Part shown: in pieces, positions 24,928-34,908 of the stretch
Layout: the number at the start of each line of letters is the position of its first letter
How positions within the stretch are numbered: the first letter of the stretch is position 1
Assembly (NCBI GenBank): GCA_002480925.1
Contig: DLDA01000037.1
Location: 41,477 to 105,476 of the forward strand
Length of the DNA stretch: 64,000 bases
From: Lachnospiraceae bacterium UBA7784
GTDB taxonomy: Bacteria > Bacillota > Clostridia > Lachnospirales > Lachnospiraceae
Direction of reading: 5' to 3'
Translations under genes and position numbers: made by a program
The notes under the pieces: generated by a model
Told to the model about the DNA's origin: nothing
Database searches by the model: none
What the model saw: the letters and a program-made list of their open reading frames with translations, nothing else

Positions 24928-27900
24928 TCATACGCATTCTCCCCTGTACTCCTTTCCATTATAGTAAATGACCGGATATCTTCCTTTTACGACAAGGTCA
25001 TTTCCTGTGGCCTTTATAGAAATGACTTCTGCTCCCTCAGGGACATAAACCTTCTTTTTTGAGCCATCAGCTCTTTCTATCATTATCACATATCCGCTTA
25101 TGCCCTGATCCGGGAGGAGTGAAATCTCTTTCTGATCTCCCTCCTTTATCTCCTGGTCTATTGCCTGCTGCGGGAGCAGATAGGCCGCCTCTATCCTGTC
25201 TGAATCAAGATCAAACTTCTTTCCATCCAGAGTCATAAACTCTGTCCTTACCATATATGAATATACTCCGCTTTCACCCGGCGAATGTAGATACTCACCT
25301 GTATCACTATCCTGCTCCTTTCCTGCAAGTATTATCCTTTCCTCTTCTCCCTTCTGACGGAATACCTTCCTGATAAAAAGCTCTGTCTTAACAGCACGGT
25401 GATCGCTAAAGTATTCTATCCTGTTTCCTGCTGCAGAATATATGTCCTTCTGCTTAGTCCTTATGATCACAGGAGACCTTATATCAAGGGTCATTCCCTC
25501 CTTTGTCTCTGAAATAAGACTGGCATAGACAAGACCTGTGTCCTCTGATCTGATAAAGGCTTGTGCCCATATTCTGTATTTTTCTCCATCCCTAAGTCTT
25601 TGATCAGAGATCACTATATTCTTCTTGTCAATGAAATCCGAGTGCATAAGAGCACCATCGGCTGCCTGATAGAAAATACGTATATAATCAGCCCTTGTAT
25701 CATCAGCAGGCTCTATTCCAAGGGATCTGCATCCGGAAACTATTTCTTTGATCTGCGGCTGCCTTAAAAAGCCTGTCTCAAGAGTCTTCGAATACTCACT
25801 TACCTCCGTAGGATCCTTACTTCCTAATTCTGATCCTCTGCTTTTTATCCTGTACTGATAAACGCCATCCTTTTCTATTGTCTCTTTGAATGTGAGGACC
25901 TTGTCACCGGTATTTCTTATGATTTCCTTCTGGCTCCAGTCTGAGTCCTTACCAGACTTTCGTCCTTCAACTATATATTCTTCTGCATACTGATCGGCTT
26001 TTATTGAGACCCTTACCTCGAAGCATTTACCTCTGTCCTCAGATGACAGGCTGCACTCAGGCGCTTGAAGTGATGCCGTCCTTGCACTTCCTGAAATGGT
26101 TCTTAAATAACTTCCTCTGTAGTAGAGATCTGCTGTGACATCATATCTCTTCCCAGGGCGAAGGGAATCTATGATCACTGAGGATGCCATCCTTTTTCCC
26201 GCTTCCCGGTTAAGTGAAATAGTCTTCCTTTCCATCGTATCCGTGCATGTCAAAGTCAGACCTATCCTGTCTGTCTCGGATTTCAGATCATATGTCACCT
26301 TTAAGGATGAGAGGCCCTCCTCTATAAAAAGGGGTTTATTCCTGTCATTATCCGCAAGCATTTCACTGTATACCCTGTTTTTTATGAACCTGCTCTGCCA
26401 CCTGGCTCCATCAGATCCACTTCCATATAAAAGCTCCCTTGAGGCCTTTATATCATCATTTGAAAAATGCCATTTCTGGGTGTAGGCATCTGCCTTTAAT
26501 GCCCGGTCTAAAAGAGCAGAGTATCCCTCCTCTGTCCATACTGATCCCTCTGTCAGACTATCCCTGGAAACCTTGTCTATATGTCTTATATATAATGGAG
26601 AGGCATCGATACTGTCTTTTGAGCTGCCGCTGTTTCCTCTCAGCGAATCTGCCGCAGGCTCCCTTAAGCTGTCCTCCGAATCCTCTGTCATTATATATGC
26701 CTTTGCCTGTACCGCAGATGTATGTCCATTCTTGTCTTTTGCCTTGTAGTATATATTGATATACCCCCTGTCACCAAGGCCCTTCATCATTTCTATATCA
26801 AAGGAGTCTCGTGTCGGGTCTGTAAATACTCCTATCTCTCCCTGCTCTATATCCCCGTCACAGAGATCAGTCGCCGTCACTGTATCCTCTGACAAAAGCT
26901 TTTTCTTTACCGCCTTATCATCCGACAGCTCGCTTGCATAAAATGAGCTGTCATATGCCGTTATCACAGGAAATTCGTCCCAGACTGCGTAGATCGTCAC
27001 CGTGGCCTTATCCTCACTGAGCTTTACATTACCCATAGATACTGCTTTTATATAAAACGATACGGCATCGTCAAGCAGGCTGCCTTCTCTGTATATTCCG
27101 CTATCCTTATAGACTGCCTTATTATCGAGACTCCATCCATCAAAGCCACAGGGATGATGACTGCCATCCCTTATGATGTCTTTTTTGAAATATTCCCTTT
27201 CCTTCCTCTCCGGTCCGCTATTTCCTGGGAAAGCATAGCCAGAAGAGACAGTCCCCTCTGTATAGTTCTCCTTTCCATTTGTCTGACCATTACCATCAAA
27301 ATAAAATTCAAATTGTGTGTCCCACAGGCCACTGAAGATGTGATCATCATCATAGACTCTTGTGATTCGTTTTTCGTGATAAAGCTCTTCTCCGTATTTT
27401 CCATCTCTACCCTTATCTCTCCATCCCTTCTGTAATAGGCCTTTTGTAATATCCGCCCCATCATAAAAGATCCTTGCCCGGTCTGTATCATACAGATCAC
27501 TTGCAACTGTAAATTCTGTCGGCTCCCTCCAGTAATATTTAGTAGGCTCTGGATCAACTGAGCTTATGTGATCATTTTTTACTGGAAAATCTGCCTCATA
27601 GCTGGCGCTTAAAAGACAGGAAAGTATAAGGGTCCCTGTCCTTCCGTTAGTCTTTTTTTCCTTCCATTTGCCAAGGCCTGACCTGAGCGCTGCCTTATGG
27701 TCCTTTACCTTATCAAAGGCCAGAGAAAATCCCCCAAGCATGTCTGTTATCCTGATCTTGTCATTATCAGAGATCTTATCACAGGACTCAGCTGAATAGT
27801 CCTCTCCGCCTCCAACGCTCCATGGCGAATAAAGCTCTACCATAACCCTTCCCGGAGCTCTGTCTGAGTCAGCAGTCAGAAAGCTTCCTCTTGTCGCTGG

Positions 27901-30567
27901 TATAAGATCTTCCTCTGCTTCATCATACATAAGTCTTACTGTGGCATCCTTTTTCAGATAAATGCAATTGTGGCCTGCATCGTCCACAGCGACCTCTGCG
28001 CCAGGCTGCATATAAAAGCTTCCTCCCTGGAGCACAGCTGCCTTTCTTGACTCACTTATCCGGGTATTCCTGTAATAGATGCAGCTGCCTCTGTTATCTA
28101 TGCCACCAACAGCTCCCTTTATAGTAACCCCTTCTGCTTCCTGATCCAGATCATCTCCGAGATAGATACTTCCACTCTCTCCATTCAGAATGCCTGCCTC
28201 CTCCGCCTCTATATCTGCGCGTTTCAGCTGGGTGAATCCGTAGTTTTCTATGCCCCTGCCGCACCTGCTATCAGTTCCGCAGATCGTAAGAGGAGCCTCT
28301 ATTATGGCATTGGCGCTTCGTTTTACTACGATTCCCTTTCCCTGAAGGGAGGACGCTATTCTTATGGCCCTCTCACCATAGATCTGCAGGGAGACATTCA
28401 TGGCCTGATCGCCATAAATATTGTCTTCTTCGTTCTTTCCGACTGTAATCCCGGTGTTTATTCCTTTGATTTCAGTATCTGTTTCCGGTTCTATCGAGAG
28501 ATTTCCAAAGGGCTGCATTATCGCAGTATCCCCTGCATCAATGCTTCCTCCCTTTACAGTAAGAGACAGATGAAGGCCGTCATCTAAATCAGTAAAGATA
28601 TTCTGGTCTGCTGTGACCCTTTTCTCTATAGCTGCAGTCTCTTCATCAGACATTCCATAATAGAAGTGCAGGGCGTTTCTTATGGAGTTGACGTCCCGTA
28701 TACATTCTATTCCGTCATCGTCAGAGACAATAGAAATATCCGATGGCAGGGTCAGCTTCTTTGAATTCCAGATACCTATAGCCTTTGACCTGCTTCCAGA
28801 GGGAAGGCTATCCCAGGCCCCGGAATGTCTGACATTGATCGAAATCCCATGTCCAAGCTCAAGCTGTCCGTGATTTTGTATTCCGCATCCAGCGATCGAG
28901 GCTATCTCCCTGAATACCCCGGTATAGATATTCATAGAGCTATCCCTGATGCTTACTGTACCCTTACAGGTCTTATCTCCACCAGCCGTATACGGATATC
29001 TGTCAGCAGGAACTGTCCTTCTGAAAGCACTTCCATCAAAGCTTCCACTCGATATATCAAGAGCTTCCATTATCGCATGAAAGGTTGCATCATGATAGAT
29101 ATCAACTCCCTTTACGCCCTCTATAAGACAGTCAGAGATCGATAGATCTCCCTTTCCTCTAAAGTCAAAGGCATCCTCACAGTCTCCTCTTATATAGCTG
29201 TCAGCTACTGACAGGGATGCGCTCCCATCGACCATCACTCCGTTGAACCTGCCATAGATACTGCAGTCTTCTCCTACCGTGACACTGGCCCCCATATCCT
29301 TCGACGAGTTGATAAGGCCAAGTCCTGTCCCGTAATATGAGTCCTTATCAGGAGCCGTAAAGACATTCGCTTCTCCCATTCCATACAGGGTACTCCTGTG
29401 TATATCAGCCTTGCCGTATCGGAATACTACTGCACTCCTTCCGCCATAGACCTCTGAATCCTTAAGGGAAAGTCTGCCTGACGAGCTGCTGTTATCAGCA
29501 TCATAGATGGAATCGAAGCCTACAAGTATGCCTACTCCATCTGCTCCGCCTGAGGCGTTCCTTGTGATATACTCATTCCCTGTAGTTGGGGTTTCGATTA
29601 TCTGGCCCGAAAATGCATCGATATATAACTCCCTGATATCAAGACCGGCTCCACTGTGTACAATAAAACAGGCTCCCTTATTCCCGCGTCTTACTCTTCT
29701 TCCATTTCCATTTATACTGACACCTGCTGTGATAGCTGACTCAAAGAGCCAGTTGCCTCTGGAGCCGCCGTCAACGATGCACTGCTCCTCCCCCATGTCA
29801 ATATCGCCTGCCATCTCGACGGAAGAGTATTTATGTACCTTTTCCTTAAGGTCAGCTGCCTTTCTTATGTATTTGTCCTTCTGGGTCGTAAACTCCTTAG
29901 TAAGATTACCTGAGTCCGATGCTTCCATCATCTTGTCGTAATATAATGTCACAAGCTTATCACCGACATATGCATCATACGGTACACTGATATCCCAGAA
30001 ATATGTCTGAGTGTATCTTACCGTAAGCTCATATCTCTCATAGTCCAAAAGCTTATCGAGATAGACTGTAAGAGTATTGCCATTCTGCTCACTCCTTAGC
30101 TCTTCATGTCCAGAGCCCTCCCTTCCCTTTCCTGTCGATCTGAGAGGTCTTATGTCCCAGTCTATCTGATCAGAATATGGCCAGCTGCTCTTTTTAGGCA
30201 GAGTAAAGACAAGAGTCTTTTTGATCCTGCCGTCACCGGCATTTACTGCCTTTACACTGATATGCTTATCATTAACAAGCCTTGCGGATACATTAGCTTT
30301 AATGCTGCTGCTCTTCTGTTTCTTAGGGCTTTTCTTATCCGGATCATCCTTTGTGGCCTTCTTCTCTTCTTTATCAGAAGCATAAGCAGCAGATGCAATC
30401 TCCTGATCATTTTCCGGCTCTGCATTATCCGCATCCTGGGCAGTCTCCGGCTGAGTCACAAGCTCTGTAGCAGCTGCCGGATATAAAGATCTGATACCAG
30501 AATCAGCCCATGTAAGTACTAATGCAATGATAAGCGATAAGGCTCTTATAACTGCTTTCCTTTTCAA
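24928..30567 (-). CDS. Giant secreted beta-helix/Ig-like protein, terminal gene of the pilus operon
   Basis: The 1879-residue protein starts at a TTG preceded by GGGGGA. A signal peptide is likely in residues 1-33 (A-A-A end), followed by an acidic/Lys-rich linker to about 95. Residues about 249-950 form a long series of short Gly/Asp/Ser-rich strands typical of a right-handed parallel beta-helix. One Listeria-Bacteroides-type repeat lies at about 1085-1200 (F-Y-F-D-G-N-G ... I-Y-A-V-W). A DUF5011/HYR-like Ig domain follows to about 1295, and two or more fibronectin-III-like domains fill about 1410-1870. There is no LPXTG motif, SLH domain or C-terminal membrane helix. As last gene of the Flp-like operon it is a candidate pilus-borne adhesin. 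The role is inference. Confidence 0.8.
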   Translation of the reverse strand: MKRKAVIRALSLIIALVLTWADSGIRSLYPAAATELVTQPETAQDADNAEPENDQEIASAAYASDKEEKKATKDDPDKKSPKKQKSSSIKANVSARLVNDKHISVKAVNAGDGRIKKTLVFTLPKKSSWPYSDQIDWDIRPLRSTGKGREGSGHEELRSEQNGNTLTVYLDKLLDYERYELTVRYTQTYFWDISVPYDAYVGDKLVTLYYDKMMEASDSGNLTKEFTTQKDKYIRKAADLKEKVHKYSSVEMAGDIDMGEEQCIVDGGSRGNWLFESAITAGVSINGNGRRVRRGNKGACFIVHSGAGLDIRELYIDAFSGQIIETPTTGNEYITRNASGGADGVGILVGFDSIYDADNSSSSGRLSLKDSEVYGGRSAVVFRYGKADIHRSTLYGMGEANVFTAPDKDSYYGTGLGLINSSKDMGASVTVGEDCSIYGRFNGVMVDGSASLSVADSYIRGDCEDAFDFRGKGDLSISDCLIEGVKGVDIYHDATFHAIMEALDISSGSFDGSAFRRTVPADRYPYTAGGDKTCKGTVSIRDSSMNIYTGVFREIASIAGCGIQNHGQLELGHGISINVRHSGAWDSLPSGSRSKAIGIWNSKKLTLPSDISIVSDDDGIECIRDVNSIRNALHFYYGMSDEETAAIEKRVTADQNIFTDLDDGLHLSLTVKGGSIDAGDTAIMQPFGNLSIEPETDTEIKGINTGITVGKNEEDNIYGDQAMNVSLQIYGERAIRIASSLQGKGIVVKRSANAIIEAPLTICGTDSRCGRGIENYGFTQLKRADIEAEEAGILNGESGSIYLGDDLDQEAEGVTIKGAVGGIDNRGSCIYYRNTRISESRKAAVLQGGSFYMQPGAEVAVDDAGHNCIYLKKDATVRLMYDEAEEDLIPATRGSFLTADSDRAPGRVMVELYSPWSVGGGEDYSAESCDKISDNDKIRITDMLGGFSLAFDKVKDHKAALRSGLGKWKEKKTNGRTGTLILSCLLSASYEADFPVKNDHISSVDPEPTKYYWREPTEFTVASDLYDTDRARIFYDGADITKGLLQKGWRDKGRDGKYGEELYHEKRITRVYDDDHIFSGLWDTQFEFYFDGNGQTNGKENYTEGTVSSGYAFPGNSGPERKEREYFKKDIIRDGSHHPCGFDGWSLDNKAVYKDSGIYREGSLLDDAVSFYIKAVSMGNVKLSEDKATVTIYAVWDEFPVITAYDSSFYASELSDDKAVKKKLLSEDTVTATDLCDGDIEQGEIGVFTDPTRDSFDIEMMKGLGDRGYINIYYKAKDKNGHTSAVQAKAYIMTEDSEDSLREPAADSLRGNSGSSKDSIDASPLYIRHIDKVSRDSLTEGSVWTEEGYSALLDRALKADAYTQKWHFSNDDIKASRELLYGSGSDGARWQSRFIKNRVYSEMLADNDRNKPLFIEEGLSSLKVTYDLKSETDRIGLTLTCTDTMERKTISLNREAGKRMASSVIIDSLRPGKRYDVTADLYYRGSYLRTISGSARTASLQAPECSLSSEDRGKCFEVRVSIKADQYAEEYIVEGRKSGKDSDWSQKEIIRNTGDKVLTFKETIEKDGVYQYRIKSRGSELGSKDPTEVSEYSKTLETGFLRQPQIKEIVSGCRSLGIEPADDTRADYIRIFYQAADGALMHSDFIDKKNIVISDQRLRDGEKYRIWAQAFIRSEDTGLVYASLISETKEGMTLDIRSPVIIRTKQKDIYSAAGNRIEYFSDHRAVKTELFIRKVFRQKGEEERIILAGKEQDSDTGEYLHSPGESGVYSYMVRTEFMTLDGKKFDLDSDRIEAAYLLPQQAIDQEIKEGDQKEISLLPDQGISGYVIMIERADGSKKKVYVPEGAEVISIKATGNDLVVKGRYPVIYYNGKEYRGECV

Positions 30568-30579
30568 AACGGTTCCCCC

Positions 30580-31191
30580 TTATGAATATACTCCTATGTA
30601 GTCGGTATTCCCCGATCTATCCCTTGAAATCATCTTCCATCTGATAAAGCTGTGGCCCTCTGGCTCTGGAGCTGCCGGATCTTTCCTATTCTCGTATCCT
30701 TTTGATGCCCTTAGCGTATAATAGATGAAATCCTTGTCCTCACTATAGTCAAACCCTGCATCCCTTGCCACCTCAGGCGGTAAAAAATATCTGACAGATA
30801 CCGTCGGACGTCTGCTTTCTCTTTCTACTATCGTTACTGTATCCGCTTCAATCCTGCCACTCCTGCCATTTGGAAAAGTATAGCTCTCAGTAGCCCTCGC
30901 AGAAATTATCCCCTTATATATATCCGCCGTTCTGATCTCTATATCTATGTCCTTACCATCCGATTTCAGCTTGCCAAGAAAGTTACTGATAAAATCTGCG
31001 GTGAGGGCATCATTATCCTGTATCTGGTCTGTTTTACTGATACACGCCTTCTCAAGCGACTGCTCAGCTGCACGGCTAAGGGACCGTTCAAGCTCTACTT
31101 TTCTTATATCTCTGGAATGGAGACTTAAAAGGATAGAAACTATAAGAAAGACAGCAATGGCCCCTGCCAGAGAAAAAACCAGATGCTTCAT
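30580..31191 (-). CDS. Pseudopilin/TadE-like membrane-anchored protein
   Basis: The 203-residue protein has one N-terminal hydrophobic helix (about residues 5-25) directly after M-K-H-L, then an extracytoplasmic helical and beta-rich domain with E-R-S-L-S-R-A-A-E-Q-S-L. This matches the architecture of TadE/TadF minor pilins and pseudopilins. No cleavable leader is visible. It overlaps the preceding gene by 4 bases (ATGA). The family is not recognised by sequence alone; the assignment rests on architecture and operon context. Confidence 0.6.
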   Translation of the reverse strand: MKHLVFSLAGAIAVFLIVSILLSLHSRDIRKVELERSLSRAAEQSLEKACISKTDQIQDNDALTADFISNFLGKLKSDGKDIDIEIRTADIYKGIISARATESYTFPNGRSGRIEADTVTIVERESRRPTVSVRYFLPPEVARDAGFDYSEDKDFIYYTLRASKGYENRKDPAAPEPEGHSFIRWKMISRDRSGNTDYIGVYS

Positions 31192-31742
31192 ATCCTTCTC
31201 CTCCTTACCGCAGTCACAAACAGCTGATAATCAGATACTACATTGCTGGAATCAATTACCCTTACAACCAGCCTGTAGCTTCCGGGCGTCTGAAACAACA
31301 GAGTCTGACCATCTCTGTCAAGCACCTGATCGCTCACCTCATATCCTTCAGTATCAGTCACCTGATCACCTGTGGTCTCTGCATCCCCATATATACTGGC
31401 TCGGTCCTCTCCGGCAAGCAGATAGACCCTGCTGATACAAAGCCCGGCTGCTCTGCCATTTGTAAGCCTTACAAGCTCATCAGCTCTAATTCTCTTATCT
31501 GTGCCACAAACCACAGTCTGCTGAGATGACATATCAATATTGGCAGCCGGTATTTCTAGATGCTTTTTCAATGCTGTCTCTGATGATGCCATTGCCTCGC
31601 TTGTAAGTGCTGTGTCGATCCTTCCTGTTATTACTCCGAGCTTGCCTATAAGAGCCAGTCCCCCGAATATAAGTCCCGTCACCAGAACCGTAACAACCGC
31701 AGCAAGTATGGACTCACCATATTCCTTTATGACAGTCTGCAT
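31188..31742 (-). CDS. Flp-motif membrane-anchored minor pilin-like protein
   Basis: The 184-residue protein begins M-Q-T-V-I-K-E-Y-G and then has a hydrophobic helix to about residue 33, followed by an extracellular beta-rich domain. The E-Y-G element followed by the helix is the Flp pilin signature, but here it is 7 residues from the start with no leader. The same N-terminus is found in the 69-residue protein at the operon start. A GGGGGA ribosome-binding site fixes the ATG at 31742. It is probably a minor pilin or an export-apparatus component. Confidence 0.65.
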   Translation of the reverse strand: MQTVIKEYGESILAAVVTVLVTGLIFGGLALIGKLGVITGRIDTALTSEAMASSETALKKHLEIPAANIDMSSQQTVVCGTDKRIRADELVRLTNGRAAGLCISRVYLLAGEDRASIYGDAETTGDQVTDTEGYEVSDQVLDRDGQTLLFQTPGSYRLVVRVIDSSNVVSDYQLFVTAVRRRRI

Positions 31743-31763
31743 ATAAATCCCCCTTTCTTCCGG

Positions 31764-31871
31764 TCAGTATGAGGTCACGGTATTCAGGACCAGAATAAAA
31801 AAACCTGCTATTCCTGTTCCTGTGAGCGCATATAATATCGCTGTTCCATAATCAGATAATAATACCTTCAT
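31764..31871 (-). CDS. 35-residue Flp-motif membrane peptide
   Basis: This small gene lies in the gap between two pilin-like genes. Its ATG at 31871 is preceded by AGGAGGAG, and it has 35 codons plus stop. The product reads M-K-V-L-L-S-D-Y-G followed by one hydrophobic helix of about 20 residues and ends N-T-V-T-S-Y. The D-Y-G element at the same distance from the start as E-Y-G in its two relatives suggests a minimal pilin-like subunit. The gene is easily missed because of its length, but the ribosome-binding site and spacing are excellent. Confidence 0.7.
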   Translation of the reverse strand: MKVLLSDYGTAILYALTGTGIAGFFILVLNTVTSY

Positions 31872-31879
31872 TTCTCCTC

Positions 31880-32230
31880 CTATCCTATAACAGATGATAT
31901 AGCATGCTTTGAGCTGTATCCTATCACCGGTATCCGGTATGTATAATTTAGGGTAACCCTCCCATATGACTGATAGGAATGCCCCTTCTGGCCTGCTGTC
32001 ACCACATCAAGTGCCTCCATGCCGTCCTCACCGAACTGTTCCCTTGCATCTGCCTTGCAGGAGCTTATCACCTGATCAGAATAATTGGAATTCTCTATCC
32101 TGCTTACATAGGCAAGAAGAGCCTGGCTGGCCTTTGTTGATCTTATAGACGAGCCTATTATGCTTATACCAAAGCAGGTAAGGACCAGAAGAAAGAATAT
32201 CCCTGTAAAACCCTTTAGTATTGACTCCAC
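31880..32230 (-). CDS. Pilin-like protein with N-terminal membrane helix (GTG start)
   Basis: The 116-residue protein begins at GTG 32230 after AGGAGG. The N-terminus M-E-S-I-L-K-G-F-T-G is followed by a hydrophobic helix to about residue 28, then a soluble domain ending with several beta strands (R-V-T-L-N-Y-T-Y-R-I-P-V). The architecture fits a minor pilin or TadE-like pseudopilin. The first residues resemble the leaderless motif of its neighbours but lack the Glu/Asp-Tyr pair. It lies between the platform protein and the 35-residue peptide. Confidence 0.6.
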   Translation of the reverse strand: MESILKGFTGIFFLLVLTCFGISIIGSSIRSTKASQALLAYVSRIENSNYSDQVISSCKADAREQFGEDGMEALDVVTAGQKGHSYQSYGRVTLNYTYRIPVIGYSSKHAISSVIG

Positions 32231-32239
32231 TCACACCTC

Positions 32240-33622
32240 CTATACTACTCCCTTTGCCATGCTCCCCATATATACAACAAAGAGAAGTATCATATCACAT
32301 ACAAGCTTAAGTCCGCCTGTCAGCTGTGGCGCCAGAAAAAGCGCATACATTCCGGCCAGAGAATCAGAATCAGCTGCTCTTTTTGCCTTATCGCTCATCT
32401 CCTGATTCCTCCTGATGATATCTGCTATCTGACCTCTTGCCTCTCCTCCCTTTCCTTCAGAGATAGAGTATAGCATCTTCATAGCTGACCTCACCTCCGG
32501 CAATGTAAACTCTGACAGGAAGTCCATATATGCAGACTTGTCGGTAGGGTTCAGCTGCAGCCTTCCTACCATCTTCATAAGCTCAGGCTTCAGGATCTCA
32601 GGTGCATGATCTACTGACTTGAAAATAGCCATCTGTACATTCTCCGATTGCATCAGAAGCGAAAGCTGCATAAGCCATTCAGGAAAGCAGGCCTTTATAT
32701 ATTCGCTAAGTTTCTTCTTAGCCGCCTTCTTGCCAAGCCTGTCCAAAAAACCATTTCCATAATTTACGAACCTTTTATACTGCTTTACATACTCTACTTC
32801 CCTGTCAGTGTCATTGGCAAGATATCCTGCCGTAAGTCGTGAATCCGCTCTGTAATATATAAGGAGGTCGAGTATCAGGACTATCACAGTAACTACCTGA
32901 GCCAGAGGATTTCCTGATACGTCCAGATCCATCTGACCTGCCATATAATAAACGACGGAGCATAAGAGAAGCGATGTGATTATCGAAAGAACTATCTCTC
33001 TCCTCTTCACCTTTTTCTCCTGCTGAAGAGCATATACCCTGTCGGCCCACATCCTGCGGGATTCAAGAAGAAGATCTATCGACTCCCTGTATTCTCCTCC
33101 TAGCGCCTCTGTCCTTAAGGCAAACCTGTGCATGATCGTAAGTCCCTGATAAGGATATCTCTTCTCAATTATCTGAAGGGCCTTCTCTTCGAAATCAGAT
33201 TCATTATAAGTATTCCTTATATGATCTATGGCCATTGATATAGTCCTCTTCATCTCCCCTTCCTCGAAGAGATCGTGAGTGTCCTCCAGTGTGGTAAGAA
33301 CTTTTCTGCTCTTCATGAACGAATAAAGGAACTGCTCCATATAAATATTCAGATCTGAAAATTTCTGCTGGTAGTACCTGTTCCTGTAGCTATTGCGTAT
33401 AAGAAGAGGAAGGACTATCATTCCGGCAAGAAACATCACTACCTGCGGTAGCAGATGCAATCCGAAAAATCTACCCAGTATAAACATACCTGCTATAACA
33501 GCGGCATATCTTACTGCTGCCTTCCCTGGTGAAAAGACATAGCCATAGGCAGACAGCTCATCAGAAAGTCCAGGCTTCCTGCTTTTCTTCTTCTCTGCTT
33601 TCCTTGTCACTTTCCCTTTCAA
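32240..33622 (-). CDS. T2SSF/TadC-like pilus platform membrane protein
   Basis: The 460-residue protein starts at TTG 33622 with GGGGG upstream. A basic N-terminus leads to two membrane helices (about 38-75), a cytosolic helical domain at about 85-210 and two further helices at about 212-260. A second helical segment and a C-terminal membrane helix (about 435-455) follow. This is the arrangement of inner-membrane platform proteins of Tad and type II secretion systems (T2SSF). Only one such gene is present, whereas classical Tad loci have both TadB and TadC. It would anchor the pilus on the CpaF ATPase. Confidence 0.75.
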   Translation of the reverse strand: MKGKVTRKAEKKKSRKPGLSDELSAYGYVFSPGKAAVRYAAVIAGMFILGRFFGLHLLPQVVMFLAGMIVLPLLIRNSYRNRYYQQKFSDLNIYMEQFLYSFMKSRKVLTTLEDTHDLFEEGEMKRTISMAIDHIRNTYNESDFEEKALQIIEKRYPYQGLTIMHRFALRTEALGGEYRESIDLLLESRRMWADRVYALQQEKKVKRREIVLSIITSLLLCSVVYYMAGQMDLDVSGNPLAQVVTVIVLILDLLIYYRADSRLTAGYLANDTDREVEYVKQYKRFVNYGNGFLDRLGKKAAKKKLSEYIKACFPEWLMQLSLLMQSENVQMAIFKSVDHAPEILKPELMKMVGRLQLNPTDKSAYMDFLSEFTLPEVRSAMKMLYSISEGKGGEARGQIADIIRRNQEMSDKAKRAADSDSLAGMYALFLAPQLTGGLKLVCDMILLFVVYMGSMAKGVV

Positions 33623-33626
33623 AGCG

Positions 33627-34907
33627 TCACCCCCTGCCCATCATCTGGCGCCTCCGCTTTCCTATAAATGTCATCCTCTGATCTGAATGAGTCAGAAAAA
33701 CTGCGTCAGGCATCTTCATTTCCTCTCCATATGACCGTCCCTGCTCTGCTACCATAGCTGCATTATCCGTATCCTCAGGTGTCATGCTGTAAAGAGATTT
33801 ATCTATTGCGTCCTTTTCTGCCTTTTTGTACATTGATTGCTTCTCCGGCATGACCTCTGCATCATGGATGAATGGGTCATAAATAAGAGCATCCTTAAAT
33901 CTCTTCATTATCACATCCGGGATCTCCTCCCCCGTTGGCTCACCGTCATTTAATAGCAATATACAGCTGTTCCTTGCTTCCTTTCGGTAGAAGAATCCTA
34001 TCTGGTCTACATATCTTATCAGTCCGCTGCTTCCATCAGGCCTTGTAGTTAGCTTCTTCCGGATCAACACTGCCACATCTATGAAGCTGTAGATATCATT
34101 TATAAGTCTGCTCTCCGACCTGAGATTACCTGCCATATTGAGCATACGGTCAGGAACCTTTCTTACATCGTCTGTATGAAGAGTAGTCATCCCCCTGACA
34201 CCCGTGGAAAAGCCCTCCATCAGATAGACCACCTCCTTGGACCTGGCCTCTGAGAGCATCATCCACTTGGGATTAAGTCTGAGGCAGGTCTTAATGGCCT
34301 TTGTATAATCCATGACCGGATTGATCCTAAGCTCTATGCAGTCGCTTCCAGGATTCATTGCCGCATAATGCCATTCCGGATTGTCCTCTATAGTGATAAC
34401 CCTTTCCCTGCCTGGGATATACTGAGAGAAGAACTTGGCGCACTCTGTCTTTCCTACTCCCGGCTCACCGCAAAATACCATATTCATCTTTGAGAGGACA
34501 CAGTTGATCAGAAGGCTTATCATCTGGTCAGACAGGTAACTGCTCTCTATCATCCCTTCTCTGGTAAGTCTGGTAAAGGGCATGGACTTCCTTATACAGA
34601 TGGCCTTACCGGATATGGCTGCTGATTCGTGCACTATAGTGATCCTAAGCGTATCTGTCTCTGCCTCAAGTACCGGTGACTGCTTATGAAACTGCTTGCT
34701 GACGCAGTTTGCCACCCTTTTGGCAAATGCATTTACAAACTCCTCAGGAAGACCCTTCTCCGGTGAATATCTCCTATTTGAAGTATCGGAGATCCAGAGC
34801 CGCCTGCCGTCATAATCTATATCAGTGATCGAGTCATCCTCTATATACTGGTAAAGCGGTCCGAAAAACTCAGGTGTGATGCTTACTCCCTCAGTCCCCT
34901 CCGCCAT
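33627..34907 (-). CDS. CpaF/TadA-family pilus assembly ATPase
   Basis: From the ATG at 34907 (GGAGG 8 bases upstream, 1 base after the preceding stop) the protein has 426 residues. The N-terminal domain at about 1-110 precedes the RecA-like core, with Walker A G-E-P-G-V-G-K-T at about 147-154. The Asp-box region is followed by a Walker B-like E-A-R-S-K-E-V and the His-box G-M-T-T-L-H-T-D-D. This is the CpaF/TadA branch of secretion ATPases, which powers Flp pilus assembly. The C-terminal 60 residues are extra. The frame is open six codons upstream to a TTG but without a better site. Confidence 0.92.
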   Translation of the reverse strand: MAEGTEGVSITPEFFGPLYQYIEDDSITDIDYDGRRLWISDTSNRRYSPEKGLPEEFVNAFAKRVANCVSKQFHKQSPVLEAETDTLRITIVHESAAISGKAICIRKSMPFTRLTREGMIESSYLSDQMISLLINCVLSKMNMVFCGEPGVGKTECAKFFSQYIPGRERVITIEDNPEWHYAAMNPGSDCIELRINPVMDYTKAIKTCLRLNPKWMMLSEARSKEVVYLMEGFSTGVRGMTTLHTDDVRKVPDRMLNMAGNLRSESRLINDIYSFIDVAVLIRKKLTTRPDGSSGLIRYVDQIGFFYRKEARNSCILLLNDGEPTGEEIPDVIMKRFKDALIYDPFIHDAEVMPEKQSMYKKAEKDAIDKSLYSMTPEDTDNAAMVAEQGRSYGEEMKMPDAVFLTHSDQRMTFIGKRRRQMMGRG

Positions 34908-34908
34908 A

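Noticed and set aside
24928..30567. Cell-wall-anchored adhesin of the LPXTG type
   Set aside because: The C-terminus has no sorting motif, hydrophobic segment or basic tail.
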